DNA from: Cesiribacter sp. SM1
Lineage (GTDB): Bacteria > Bacteroidota > Bacteroidia > Cytophagales > Cyclobacteriaceae
DNA length: 64,000 bases
Assembly (NCBI RefSeq): GCF_020178975.1
Contig: NZ_JAHXBU010000089.1
Span: forward strand, 1-64,000
Direction: 5' to 3'
The position numbers and the translations under genes were made by a program. Under the pieces are notes generated by a model. It saw nothing but the letters and a program-made list of their open reading frames with translations, ran no database searches and was not told the DNA's origin. This document shows positions 41,002 to 50,174 of the stretch, in pieces. Within the stretch, counting starts at the first letter, position 1, and each line of letters starts with the position of its first letter.

Positions 41002-41958
41002 ATGAGTGTATTTGAACAGCTTGGTTCTCTTGCCCTGGCAACACGTTTAAAACTCCTTAGCGAAACCCTGGCCAAAGATGTTGCCAGTGTGTATAAGCAA
41101 CTGGATATTGAATTTGAGCCAAGGTGGTTCACCCTTTTCTGGACCCTCAAAGACAAACAGACACTCACCATTACAGAGCTGGCAAATGAGCTACGCCAAA
41201 CACATACGGCCGTAGTGCAGGTAACAAACCTGCTGGAGAAAAAAGGCCTGATACTAAGCAGCAAGGATAAGAATGATGAAAGAAGGCGACAGGTAAGCCT
41301 AAGTCCCAAAGGTCTGCGCCTGTTTGAACAGGTAGAACCTGTGCTCAATGCCATTGAGCAGGCTAATGATGAGCTGTTGAACCAGCATGCACCGGACCTG
41401 CTGTACAACCTCAATGCCATTGAAGAGTACCTGGATCAAAAATCCATGCACGACCGCATCCTGGACCACCTGGCCCTGATCCACCAGGGTGTTGTGATCA
41501 AAAACTATACACCGGCTTACAAAGAATACTTTTTTAACCTGAACCGGGAGTGGATTGAGGAGCACTTTGGTGCCCTGGACAATGAAGATCTACAGGCCCT
41601 GCAGCACCCGGAGGAGGAAATACTGGATCCCGGGGGCATGATCTTTTTTGCGCAGTACAACAAGCAGATTGTTGGTACTGCTGCCATACAGGCAGAGGGT
41701 AAAAATAGCTTCCGGCTTAGCATGTTTGCGGTATCAAAAGAATTACGCAGCAAGGGTATTGGTAAAGCGCTTTACGAGCACGCCATCCAGTTTGCCCGGG
41801 CTAAAGGAGCTGCTACCCTTGCAATATTCACAAGCCCTTTGCTTACCGACAGCCTTAACTTTTACATCAGGAATGGATTTTATGCTGTTAATATGAGTAA
41901 AGCCGAACAGGAAAATTTCAGGCGCCCTACCATAAAAATGCAGTTAAAGCTAAACTAA
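41002..41958 (+). CDS. MarR-type regulator fused to a GNAT acetyltransferase
   Basis: 318 residues. The N-terminal 150 form a winged-helix MarR domain (LTITELANELRQTHTAVVQVTNLLEKKGLI, then DERRRQVSLSPKG). The C-terminal 150 are a GNAT domain (IVGTAAIQAEGKNSFRLSMFAV, ELRSKGIGKALYEHAI, FYIRNGFYAV). Such bifunctional MarR-GNAT proteins are known. The open frame extends to 40834, but ATG 41002 starts the MarR domain properly and avoids overlap with the divergent GNAT gene. The pairing of two divergent GNAT genes suggests a shared resistance or detoxification role, which is only a guess. Confidence 0.88.
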   Translation: MSVFEQLGSLALATRLKLLSETLAKDVASVYKQLDIEFEPRWFTLFWTLKDKQTLTITELANELRQTHTAVVQVTNLLEKKGLILSSKDKNDERRRQVSLSPKGLRLFEQVEPVLNAIEQANDELLNQHAPDLLYNLNAIEEYLDQKSMHDRILDHLALIHQGVVIKNYTPAYKEYFFNLNREWIEEHFGALDNEDLQALQHPEEEILDPGGMIFFAQYNKQIVGTAAIQAEGKNSFRLSMFAVSKELRSKGIGKALYEHAIQFARAKGAATLAIFTSPLLTDSLNFYIRNGFYAVNMSKAEQENFRRPTIKMQLKLN

Positions 41959-41995
41959 GCGGGGCTTTAACTACAATCATGCAAACTGGAAGGCA

Positions 41996-43558
41996 CTATA
42001 TTAACTGGCTTAGCACAGTTGTACAAGCAGGCCTGGCAAAGGGTGCTGATTTCAGATAATGTCCGCCCAGGCTCTCCTTTCTGTCTATGCAGGCCTGTAT
42101 CACCAGTTTTGCCAGGGTTAACAGGTTCTTTAGCTCAAGTACTTCCGGAAGGCACGTACTAAAATTCTCAGCCTGCCGGTAAAGATCTTCCACCTGTTGC
42201 TGGCAATGTATTAACCCCTCGCCGCTACGTACTATCCCTACCCATTGCCACATGAGCTTTTGAAGTTGCTGTTTTACTGCAAGGGCCGTAGCCGCTACTT
42301 CTCCCTCTTGCAGTGCCAGTGCTACCTCTGCTGATGCAGGAAATAAGTTATTCACTAACGGTTGCCTCCACATAGCGGCATGTTCTGCCGCTCTACGGCC
42401 CATTACCCAACCTTCCGGCAAGGAACTACTGGCAAGCCTGTTTGCGCCATGCAGCCCGGTGCAGGCACATTCGCCACAGGCATATAATCCGGCAAGTGTG
42501 CTTTGTCCCCACAGATCGGTTTTAACACCACCACACATATAATGGGCTGCGGGTACTACAGGTACAAGGTCGCTGCGTACATCAATTCCGCGCTCCTGCA
42601 GTTTTTGAGCAATGGTCGGGAATTTTTCTGCAAACTGCGCCTGGGGCAGATGCCGAAGATCCAGGAACAGACAGGGCAGCTGCAGGTGCTGCATTTCGTG
42701 GTGCATGGCCTGTGCCACTACATCACGGGGAGCCAGCGAGCCCCTCCTGTGGTACTGGTGCATAAAAGGAGTACCACCTGGCAATACCAGTTCGGCACCA
42801 AAGCCTCTTACCGCCTCGCTGATCAAAAAGGCAGCTTTGCCGGGATCGTATAAAGTAGTAGGATGAAACTGTATAAACTCAAGATCAGCCAATTCGGCAC
42901 CTGCATGATATGCAAGCGCTATGCCATCGCCGGTAGCCACTGCAGGATTGGTTGTGTGCTGATAAAGCTGCCCGGCACCGCCACTTGCCAGGATTACCGC
43001 GCCTGACCCCATGGTTTTGAGCCTGTTGTTTACAAGATCCAGCACCTTTGCACCCACACACCTTGACTTTTCTTCTCTCCTTTCCAGCAAAAGCTCAACA
43101 GCCATGTGGTACTCCAGCAGTTCTATATTGGGCGATTGCTTTACTGCCTCCAGTAACTTTTGCTGGATATGGAAACCAGTCTGGTCCCGGGCATGCACAA
43201 TACGGCTGTGGCTGTGCCCACCCTCCAGGCCAAGTGCCAGTCTGCCCTGCTCATCTGTATCGAAAGGAACCCCCAGCCGAAGCAGGGCCTGAATGCAATG
43301 CGGAGCCTCCTGCGCCAGCAGTTTTACCACCGCCTGATTGTTATGCCAGCTACCGGCAGCCAGGGTATCGGCTGCATGCCTGGCCGGGCTGTCTTCAGGC
43401 GAAAGAACTGCCGCCAGCCCACCCTGTGCCAGGTTGGTATTGGTACAGGCAGCTTCGGCTTTGCACAATACGGCAACTTTACCCCAACTGGCAGCCTGCA
43501 GGGCAGCACTTAGGCCTGCTACCCCACTGCCTATTATCAGACAATCATATCTGGCCAT
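41996..43558 (-). CDS. nadB: L-aspartate oxidase
   Basis: NadB is an FAD enzyme that oxidises L-aspartate to iminoaspartate, which NadA condenses to quinolinate in NAD synthesis. The 520-residue protein shows the FAD motif CLIIGSGVAGLSAALQAA, NLAQGGLAAVLS, the active-site region LEGGHSHSRIVHARDQTG, EFIQFHPTTLY, and AAHYMCGGVKTDLWGQS with the catalytic-type Arg/His set. The C-terminal helical domain is shorter than that of succinate dehydrogenase. It follows nadA by 8 bp. Confidence 0.95.
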   Translation of the reverse strand: MARYDCLIIGSGVAGLSAALQAASWGKVAVLCKAEAACTNTNLAQGGLAAVLSPEDSPARHAADTLAAGSWHNNQAVVKLLAQEAPHCIQALLRLGVPFDTDEQGRLALGLEGGHSHSRIVHARDQTGFHIQQKLLEAVKQSPNIELLEYHMAVELLLERREEKSRCVGAKVLDLVNNRLKTMGSGAVILASGGAGQLYQHTTNPAVATGDGIALAYHAGAELADLEFIQFHPTTLYDPGKAAFLISEAVRGFGAELVLPGGTPFMHQYHRRGSLAPRDVVAQAMHHEMQHLQLPCLFLDLRHLPQAQFAEKFPTIAQKLQERGIDVRSDLVPVVPAAHYMCGGVKTDLWGQSTLAGLYACGECACTGLHGANRLASSSLPEGWVMGRRAAEHAAMWRQPLVNNLFPASAEVALALQEGEVAATALAVKQQLQKLMWQWVGIVRSGEGLIHCQQQVEDLYRQAENFSTCLPEVLELKNLLTLAKLVIQACIDRKESLGGHYLKSAPFARPACTTVLSQLI

Positions 43559-43566
43559 GGCTCTGT

Positions 43567-44607
43567 TCAGGCAAATTCCAGCATCCGCTTAATGGGCAGG
43601 TAAGCCCCCTGTATTACTGTTTCGTTCAGGTCTATGCGGAAAAGATCTTCACGTTCAGTTCCCAAGGCACGCAGAGCATCACGGGTTCTATATATATCTA
43701 TCTGCTTCATGTGCGGACAGCGAATGCAGGGCACAATAAACTCTTTATGCGGGTACATGCCACGCAGGGTAGCTCCCAGGTCACATTCAGATCCCAGGAT
43801 AAACTGCTCTGCCTTGCTTTCTGCCACATAGTTGATAATGTCGGTGGTGCTGCCCAAAATGCCCCCGCTGCGGCTTAGGGTACGGGCAACAGTATCATCA
43901 GGCACCTCCCAGTGTACCAGCAGCTCTGCTTCGGGGTACATCATCTGCAGGCCCAGGATCTGGTTTGGCGAGAACTGCTCGTGCACTTCGCAGCTGCCTT
44001 CCCACAGGATCATTTCTTTACCCGTTTCGGCTTTTACCCGCTGCTGCAGGTTTTTTCCCATAAACTGGTCAGGCACAAAAATAAGCTTATCTCCGGGCAG
44101 TGCTTTAGCAATAGCAAGTGCATTGCGGGAGGTACAGCAAATATCGGCTTCGGCCTTGGTTTCGGCATAAGTATTAATGTAAGCCACCACCGGTATGCCT
44201 GGATGTTTTTTCTTCAGAAAGCGCACATCTTCTGCCGTAATACTTTCTGCCAGGGAGCAGCCTGCCAGGCTACTGGGGAGCAGCACCTTACGGGAGGGGT
44301 TGAGTACTTTGGCCGTTTCGGCCATGAATTTAACGCCACAGAAAACAACAGCATCGGCTTCTACTTTTGTAGCAGCAACGCTTAGCCCCAGGGAATCCCC
44401 TACAAAGTCGGCCACGCCCCCATTGGCATGGGTTACCTGCAGCTCTGCAGACATATAATAATGCGATAGAATAACAGCACGCTTTTGCTGTTTCAGCTCC
44501 CTGATTTCTTCTACAGCTTTTAACAAATCTGTATTTTCTGCAACAGAACGACTAATGCCCATTTCCTGCAGCTTTTGGGCATAGGCTGAGTAAGTAATGA
44601 CTGACAT
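43567..44607 (-). CDS. nadA: Quinolinate synthase
   Basis: NadA makes quinolinate from iminoaspartate and dihydroxyacetone phosphate using an oxygen-sensitive [4Fe-4S] cluster. The 346-residue protein has AVILSHYYMSAE, the VFCGVKFMAETAKVL cluster Cys, WEGSCEVHEQFS (second Cys) and CIRCPHMKQI (third). The N-terminus is typical of the longer NadA type. It lies 47 bp after an Rrf2-family regulator gene in the same direction, so an Fe-S-sensing control is plausible. Confidence 0.96.
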   Translation of the reverse strand: MSVITYSAYAQKLQEMGISRSVAENTDLLKAVEEIRELKQQKRAVILSHYYMSAELQVTHANGGVADFVGDSLGLSVAATKVEADAVVFCGVKFMAETAKVLNPSRKVLLPSSLAGCSLAESITAEDVRFLKKKHPGIPVVAYINTYAETKAEADICCTSRNALAIAKALPGDKLIFVPDQFMGKNLQQRVKAETGKEMILWEGSCEVHEQFSPNQILGLQMMYPEAELLVHWEVPDDTVARTLSRSGGILGSTTDIINYVAESKAEQFILGSECDLGATLRGMYPHKEFIVPCIRCPHMKQIDIYRTRDALRALGTEREDLFRIDLNETVIQGAYLPIKRMLEFA

Positions 44608-44654
44608 AAGTGGGTGAGAATTGATTGTACCAGCTTAAATAAGCAGGAGCAGCG

Positions 44655-45104
44655 CTAGGAAACTTCCACCAGGTTTTTGATGAAAGCATGGCCCGTTCCT
44701 ACTTCCTGCACCAGGTCATGGATGGTCTTTTGATTAAACACACGGGCTAAGCCATCCCTAAAAACCTTAAAGTCTTCGTGTAGCGGGCAAGGGTGCGTAT
44801 CGGAACATTTATTCATGCCCAGGCCGCAACGTTTAAAAGCTTCCCCTCCGTCTACCACCTTTATCACATCCATGATGGTGATAGTGCTGGCAGGATGGTT
44901 CAGGAAAAAGCCGCCATTAGGGCCCTTTAGCGAAGCCACCAGCCCTTTACGCACCAGGTCCTGCAGAATTTTACCGGTAAAGTGCATGGGCAGGTCCAGC
45001 TCCTGCGAGATTTCCTTTATACCCACCTTATGCTCCTTTGTAGCCTGCAGGGCAAGATACATCAGGGACCTTAAGGCATATTCCGAAGTTTTAGATAACA
45101 TCAT
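44655..45104 (-). CDS. Rrf2 family transcriptional regulator with three-Cys cluster motif
   Basis: A 149-residue winged-helix regulator: KTSEYALRSLMYLALQ, ELDLPMHFTGKILQDLVRKGLVASLKGPNGGF, then the cluster region CGLGMNKCSDTHPCPLH (C-X5-C-X5-C), matching the [Fe-S]-binding Cys set of IscR and NsrR. Nitric oxide (NsrR) or Fe-S status (IscR) is the likely signal. It sits upstream of nadA (an Fe-S enzyme) and close to the RIC repair gene and a nos cluster in the wider window. An inverted repeat lies at 45153-45168 upstream. Confidence 0.87.
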   Translation of the reverse strand: MMLSKTSEYALRSLMYLALQATKEHKVGIKEISQELDLPMHFTGKILQDLVRKGLVASLKGPNGGFFLNHPASTITIMDVIKVVDGGEAFKRCGLGMNKCSDTHPCPLHEDFKVFRDGLARVFNQKTIHDLVQEVGTGHAFIKNLVEVS

Positions 45105-45152
45105 TGAGAGTACTTTTTTATAATGAACATGCTCCTACTTAAACTTTTACTC

Positions 45153-45168
45153 CGTAGTGCAAACTACG
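45153..45168. promoter_or_regulatory. Palindrome upstream of the Rrf2 gene
   Basis: CGTAGT (45153-45158), GCAA, ACTACG (45163-45168), 6-4-6 perfect, about 50 bp upstream of the regulator start. Rrf2 proteins bind dyad operators, often their own. No promoter boxes with good spacing were found, so this is tentative. Confidence 0.4.
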
Positions 45169-45402
45169 TTGCTCCTGATAATTTCAGGATGAGTAAAATC
45201 AGTATAAAACATGACTTTTACACATAAAGCATATAAATATCCTTTAATCCATATACAGAACCAGGCTTTCTCCTCTGCATTTGTTGTTTTTTTCAGACAA
45301 GAGCCGATCTAAAAGCCTGCTCCGGCCATAGCAGCACCTTACTCCCGGTTTGCTCCGTGTATGTTGTGTCTCTTATTAATTCTTTAGCAAGCTTAATAAC
45401 AA

Positions 45403-45444
45403 GCCACAGGCTGTACCTCCACTGTGGAAGGTACAGCCTGTGGC
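45403..45444 (-). terminator. Hairpin downstream of the RIC gene
   Basis: A perfect 15-bp stem, GCCACAGGCTGTACC (45403-45417) with its complement at 45430-45444 and a 12-nt loop, begins 13 nt past the RIC stop. On the minus strand the stem is followed by TTGTTATT, so the U-run is weak, but the stem is very stable. Confidence 0.65.
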
Positions 45445-45457
45445 AAAAATCAGGTAC

Positions 45458-46417
45458 TTAGCCCAGCAACTGCGCTTCCAGCTCCTTGGCTTTGGGGAAA
45501 AGAATGTTGTTTTCCAGGTGAATGTGCTGATGCAGGTCTGCCTCAAACTCCTGCAGGGCCTGGAAGGCCAGGCGGTAAGTAGTGCAGGCATCGGCAGGCA
45601 GGCTGTAGTTGCCGGTAATGGCGCGGATATTTTCCAGCCCCTCTCCTGCAGACTCATGCTCCATCTCCATCATGCGGATGGGGTTTTCAACACTGCCGAA
45701 GGGAGATTCCTGCAGAGCTTCTTTTCCCTGCTTTACCTTGCATAGGGTGCGAATGTAGGGAAAGAGTATTTTTTCTTCCTTGCGCATATGATCTTCCAGC
45801 TCCGCAGCAATGCCTGCAAAGGTAGTGGCTACCTCCAGCAACTCCGGATGGCGGCCGCCATGCACACGAGCTATTTTAGTGGTGTACTCGTAAATGGCCG
45901 GCAGCGACTGGCGCACAAAGCTGTGGTGGGTATTCTCAATAAAGTCTGCCAGAAAATCAGGCCCCCAGCTGTTATAGTTCAGTGCTCTGCCTGCTGCTGT
46001 ATCGGGAAGTGCATTAAGCTCCTGCTCCAGTTTGTGCTGGTCTATGCCTTTTTTAGTGCATACTTCTGCAAGGGTTTTCTTGCCACCGCAGCAAAAGTCA
46101 ATACCCCACTTTTTAAAAACCTGTGCCCTGCGATAATCTTTGGCTACCAGCTCACCTACTGTTGGCGAAGCTTCACCACCTTTTTTAGTGATCCGCACTT
46201 CCCACACCTCCGGGCCCTCCTCCAGGTACACCCAGTCAAAAACAGGCCCGCGCTCTCCCAGTAGCTGGTAGTACAGTGGCTTTGGGTCGTGGTCGTTATG
46301 AATTACGAAAGCCTGTCCACCCTGCAGGCTGTCAAACTTTTTGAAAATGGTAGGATGCTTTAAACGAGGTTCGATTTTGGTTACATCCAGGAAATCGAGG
46401 GTATCTGCAGTTGCCAT
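45458..46417 (-). CDS. Iron-sulfur cluster repair di-iron protein (RIC/ScdA/YtfE) with N-terminal DUF2249
   Basis: 319 residues in three parts. Residues 1-80 are a DUF2249-like domain (LDVTKIEPRLKHPTIFKKFD, FVIHNDHDPKPLYYQL). A ScdA N-terminal domain follows (VGELVAKDYRRAQVFKKWGIDFCCGGKKTL) with adjacent Cys. The C-terminal hemerythrin-like di-iron domain carries His/Glu sets (NTHHSFVRQSLP, LEDHMRKEEKILFPY, EMEHESAGEGLENI, HQHIHLENNILFPKA). RIC proteins restore Fe-S clusters damaged by nitric oxide. Context with an Rrf2 regulator and nos genes in the window supports a nitrogen-oxide response. Starts at ATG 46417. A TACATTTG box is upstream (46514-46507). Confidence 0.9.
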   Translation of the reverse strand: MATADTLDFLDVTKIEPRLKHPTIFKKFDSLQGGQAFVIHNDHDPKPLYYQLLGERGPVFDWVYLEEGPEVWEVRITKKGGEASPTVGELVAKDYRRAQVFKKWGIDFCCGGKKTLAEVCTKKGIDQHKLEQELNALPDTAAGRALNYNSWGPDFLADFIENTHHSFVRQSLPAIYEYTTKIARVHGGRHPELLEVATTFAGIAAELEDHMRKEEKILFPYIRTLCKVKQGKEALQESPFGSVENPIRMMEMEHESAGEGLENIRAITGNYSLPADACTTYRLAFQALQEFEADLHQHIHLENNILFPKAKELEAQLLG

Positions 46418-46660
46418 AAGGTTATACTGTTAAAGGTTTGATCTTTTTGTTTAGAAATTTTGCCACTGCCCCAGGGAAATAATACGCCGTCTGGCTGATG
46501 GCAGAACAAATGTAAAATATAAAAAGATATTTAACTCTTTTAATCCTGATTAATTTTATACTTATCTACATTTGCAGCAAACCTGACTTAAGTCATGGTT
46601 CAGGAGCTCTTACTACCCGATCTTCCGGCCTTGCCATTATTACTTTCAACCATTTTTAGC

Positions 46661-49600
46661 ATGAAAAAACCTACAGAACCTATCAAAAAAGGCCTGTCCA
46701 TTGGGCGCCATTTCACCAGAAACAAGCATAATCCCTACGAGCATTTCAGCTATACCAGGCGTAGTTCTACCATCAGAAACCCAAACGGCGATGCTGTTTT
46801 TGAGATGCAGGAGGTAGAGGTGCCCGAAGCCTGGTCGCAGATAGCTACCGATATACTGGCACAGAAATATTTCAGAAAAGCAGGCGTTCCACAGGCCGAT
46901 GGTACAACCGGAGGCGAAAATTCTGTAAAGCAGGTGGTACACCGCCTGGCAGCCTGCTGGCATCACTGGGGGGAGCAGGGCGGCTATTTTGCCAGCCCGC
47001 AAGATGCACAGGCATTTTATGACGAACTGGTTTACATGTTACTGGGGCAGTATGCTGCACCTAATTCCCCGCAATGGTTCAACACCGGCTTGTATCACAG
47101 CTACGGTATAGATAGTGCTGCCGAGGGACATTACTATGTAGATCCGGAAACCGAAGAACTACAGGAGAGCAAATCTGCCTACCAGCGCCCCCAGCCCCAT
47201 GCCTGCTTTATCCTATCAGTAAAAGACAAACTCGTAGGCGATGGCGGCATTATGGACCTGCTGATGCGGGAAGCCAGGGTGTTCAAATATGGCTCCGGGG
47301 CCGGCACCAACTATTCCGATATCCGCAGTGTAAACGAAAAGCTAAGCGGAGGCGGGTACTCTTCGGGGCTTATGTCGTTCCTGAAGGTGGGCGATCGTGC
47401 TGCCGGTGCCATTAAAAGCGGGGGTACCACGCGCAGGGCTGCCAAAATGGTAGTGGTAGACCTGGATCATCCAGAAATTGAAGCATTCATCAGCTGGAAA
47501 GTTGAAGAAGAGAAAAAGGTTGCAGCGCTGATAGCAGCAGGCTATTCTGCCGATTATGAAGGTGAGGCCTACCGCACTGTATCTGGCCAGAATGCCAATA
47601 ACTCGGTGCGCATTCCCAATGAATTTTTCAGGGCCCTGGAGCAGGGCACTAACTGGAAGCTTACCTCCCGGACCGATGGCAGTACTGTAAGGGAAGTGCC
47701 CGCACAAAAGCTTTGGGATCAGCTCAATGGGGCTGCCTGGCAATGTGCCGATCCCGGCGTGCAGTTCAGCAGCACCATCAATGAGTGGCACACCTGCCCC
47801 GCCGGAGGCTCCATCCGTGCCTCAAACCCTTGTTCGGAATACCTCTTCCTGGATAATACCGCCTGCAACCTTGCATCGCTCAACCTCAGGAAATTCTATG
47901 ATGAAGAAACAGGCCTGTTTGATGTAGAAGCCTTTCGCCATGCCAGTCGGCTGTGGACCATTGTGTTGGAGATTTCAGTACTGATGGCTCAGTTTCCTTC
48001 TCCCGAAGTAGCCCGGCGCTCTTACGACTACCGCACAATTGGCCTTGGTTATGCAAACCTTGGGGCTTTACTGATGGTTGCAGGCCTGCCCTACGACAGC
48101 CCCAAGGCCAGGGGCATGGCTGGTGCCATTACCGCTGTTTTAACCGGCACTGCCTACAGCACCTCTGCCGAGCTGGCTGCAGCCCTGGGCACCTTCAGCA
48201 AGTACAGTGAGAACAAAAGCAGCATGCTGCAGGTAATCCGCCACCACCGGGCAGCAGCCTGGGGCAATGCTGCAGCGCTGGAAAGCCTGCAGGTAAAGCC
48301 ACAGCTGCTGGAGGCTTCTCACTGCCCGGATTACCTCTTAACTGCAGCCCGCCAGGCCTGGGATACCGCACTGGAGAAGGGCGAAAAATGGGGTTACCGA
48401 AATGCACAGGCCACTGCCCTGGCTCCTACCGGTACCATTGGCTTGCTGATGGATTGTGATACTACTGGTGTTGAACCTGATTTTGCCCTGGTAAAATTCA
48501 AGAAGCTCTCAGGTGGTGGCTATTTTAAAATTATCAATGGAGCCATTCCTGCTGCCCTCAAAAAGCTCGGTTACACCCCTAAAGAAAGTGAAGCTATTAT
48601 CCGCTACGTACTGGGCAGCGGCAGCCTGGTTGGAGCCCCGCAGCTGAACAAGGCTTTTTTGATTGGCAAGGGGCTAAATGATGCCGAGATCGACAAGCTG
48701 GAAACTGCCCTGGCAGGTGCTTTCGATATTCGCTATGTGCTTACCGCTTACCAGCTTGGGGAGGGCTGCCTGCAGCGGTTAGGCATACCAAAAACACAAT
48801 ATGAGGCCCCTGGCTTCGATCTGCTCAAACACTGGGGCTTAACAGATCAGCAGATCAGGGAAGCCAATACTTATATAGCTGGTACCGGCACTGTAGAAGG
48901 CGCTCCCTGCCTGAAACCACAGCACCTACCCGTGTTTGACTGCGCTAACCCCTGCGGCAACGGCAAACGCTACATCAAAGCCTCTGGTCACCTGCACATG
49001 ATGGCGGCGGTGCAGCCCTTTATTTCCGGTGCTATCTCCAAAACCATAAACCTGCCCCACCAAACAGCAGTAGCCGAGGTAGCAGCATGTTTTCAGCAGG
49101 CCTGGCAGCTGGGTTTAAAAGCCTGTACCATTTATCGCGATGGCAGCAAGCTCTCTCAGCCCTTAAGCCAGAAAAAAGAGGAACAGGATAAAGAAGAAGA
49201 GGATAAAACCCTGCCGCTGGAGGCAGCGGCACCCGATTCGCCACGCATGCTCACCGAAGAGGAAGTGCTGGAAGCAGCACAGGCCATCATCAGCCAATCG
49301 GTTGACACCCGCTTTAAGCGCGCTCTCTCCGATATTGTGCAGCGCAAACGCCTGCCCGACAAACGCAACGGCTTTACCCAAAAGGCTAAAATTGACGGCC
49401 ACACCCTTTACCTGCGCACCGGCGAATACACCGATGGCACCCTGGGAGAGATCTTTATCGATATGTATAAGGAGGGTGCCTCTTTCCGCTCCCTGCTCAA
49501 TTGCTTTGCCATATCGGTATCGCTTGGCCTGCAGTATGGTGTGCCGCTGGAGGAGTACGTGAACCGCTTTACCTTTACCCGCTTTGAACCGGCCGGCATG

Positions 49601-49969
49601 GTAGACCATCCCAACATTAAAAATGCAACCTCTATCTTCGATTTTATCTTCAGGCTGCTTGCTTTTGAGTACCTGCAGCGCACCGACCTGGTGCATGTAC
49701 AAACAAAGCCCCTGCCAGAAGAACAGCCACAGCCAACGGCAGACAAACCCAGGCTGTTTACACCCCTGCCAGCAGGCAAAGCAGGAACCGGTGTAAGCAC
49801 ACAGGCAACACAGGCCAAGAGCGATAGTATGCTATACGAGCAAACCCAGCAGGTGCTGGCCTCCTTTATGGGCGATGCACCAGCCTGCCCCGGCTGCGGC
49901 CACCTCACCATCCGCTCTGGCACCTGCTACAAATGCCTGAACTGCGGCAACAGTTTGGGTTGTAGTTAA
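46661..49969 (+). CDS. nrdJ: Adenosylcobalamin-dependent ribonucleotide reductase (class II)
   Basis: A class II enzyme that reduces ribonucleotides with a B12-derived radical. About 1,102 residues. Seen: NSPQWFNTGL, FKYGSGAGTNYSDIRS, SGGGYSSGLMSFLKVGD, the NPCSEYLFLDNTACNLASLNL block, ALAPTGTIGLLMDCDTTGVEP and a TSCPD-type C-terminal domain. A zinc-ribbon-like redox tail CPGCGHLTIRSGTCYKCLNC follows. The ATG at 46661 suits the family; an ATG at 46595 is also open and has a TACATTTG box 20 nt before it, so the start is unsettled. There is no cobalamin riboswitch in the 240 bp upstream. Confidence 0.93.
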   Translation: MKKPTEPIKKGLSIGRHFTRNKHNPYEHFSYTRRSSTIRNPNGDAVFEMQEVEVPEAWSQIATDILAQKYFRKAGVPQADGTTGGENSVKQVVHRLAACWHHWGEQGGYFASPQDAQAFYDELVYMLLGQYAAPNSPQWFNTGLYHSYGIDSAAEGHYYVDPETEELQESKSAYQRPQPHACFILSVKDKLVGDGGIMDLLMREARVFKYGSGAGTNYSDIRSVNEKLSGGGYSSGLMSFLKVGDRAAGAIKSGGTTRRAAKMVVVDLDHPEIEAFISWKVEEEKKVAALIAAGYSADYEGEAYRTVSGQNANNSVRIPNEFFRALEQGTNWKLTSRTDGSTVREVPAQKLWDQLNGAAWQCADPGVQFSSTINEWHTCPAGGSIRASNPCSEYLFLDNTACNLASLNLRKFYDEETGLFDVEAFRHASRLWTIVLEISVLMAQFPSPEVARRSYDYRTIGLGYANLGALLMVAGLPYDSPKARGMAGAITAVLTGTAYSTSAELAAALGTFSKYSENKSSMLQVIRHHRAAAWGNAAALESLQVKPQLLEASHCPDYLLTAARQAWDTALEKGEKWGYRNAQATALAPTGTIGLLMDCDTTGVEPDFALVKFKKLSGGGYFKIINGAIPAALKKLGYTPKESEAIIRYVLGSGSLVGAPQLNKAFLIGKGLNDAEIDKLETALAGAFDIRYVLTAYQLGEGCLQRLGIPKTQYEAPGFDLLKHWGLTDQQIREANTYIAGTGTVEGAPCLKPQHLPVFDCANPCGNGKRYIKASGHLHMMAAVQPFISGAISKTINLPHQTAVAEVAACFQQAWQLGLKACTIYRDGSKLSQPLSQKKEEQDKEEEDKTLPLEAAAPDSPRMLTEEEVLEAAQAIISQSVDTRFKRALSDIVQRKRLPDKRNGFTQKAKIDGHTLYLRTGEYTDGTLGEIFIDMYKEGASFRSLLNCFAISVSLGLQYGVPLEEYVNRFTFTRFEPAGMVDHPNIKNATSIFDFIFRLLAFEYLQRTDLVHVQTKPLPEEQPQPTADKPRLFTPLPAGKAGTGVSTQATQAKSDSMLYEQTQQVLASFMGDAPACPGCGHLTIRSGTCYKCLNCGNSLGCS

Positions 49970-50008
49970 TCAACACAGCAGGGGAGCTTATTGCCTCGCC
50001 AGGGATTG

Positions 50009-50044
50009 TAGCCCCGGGTCTTCACCAGACCCGGGGCTATTTTG
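50009..50044 (+). terminator. Terminator of nrdJ
   Basis: TAGCCCCGGGTCT (50009-50021), 5-nt loop, AGACCCGGGGCTA (50027-50039), then TTTTG. A 13-bp perfect stem about 40 nt after the stop. Confidence 0.9.
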
Positions 50045-50174
50045 TTGACACATATCATCTTTTGAATTGACCCCTATCATTCCCTAACTATAGACAAAAG
50101 CCTTGTTTTGTATAAGCTGAAGTGATTCAGGGAATCCTTGTCTGATTCGGCTTAAAACACTAAACATCAACGCT

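Larger units (their letters stand above)
45105..45457. other. 353-bp gap between the Rrf2 and RIC genes
   Basis: No gene seen. It holds a perfect inverted repeat CGTAGT-GCAA-ACTACG (45153-45168) that could be an operator for the Rrf2 regulator, and the strong 15-bp hairpin at 45403-45444 downstream of the RIC gene. The middle part (45180-45400) shows no clear structure to me. Confidence 0.6.

Noticed and set aside
43048-43878. 276-codon open frame antisense to nadB and nadA
   Set aside because: It spans the junction of two certain genes on the other strand, and its translation is Pro/Cys/His-rich and low in structure.
45376-45657. Minus-strand 93-codon frame at the end of the RIC gene
   Set aside because: Out-of-frame shadow that runs through the downstream hairpin.
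46418-46660. Cobalamin riboswitch before the B12-dependent reductase
   Set aside because: I looked for the B12-box (GCCACTG-type) and found only a short GCCACTGCCCCAGGG piece at about 46462 without the surrounding structure; not enough to call.
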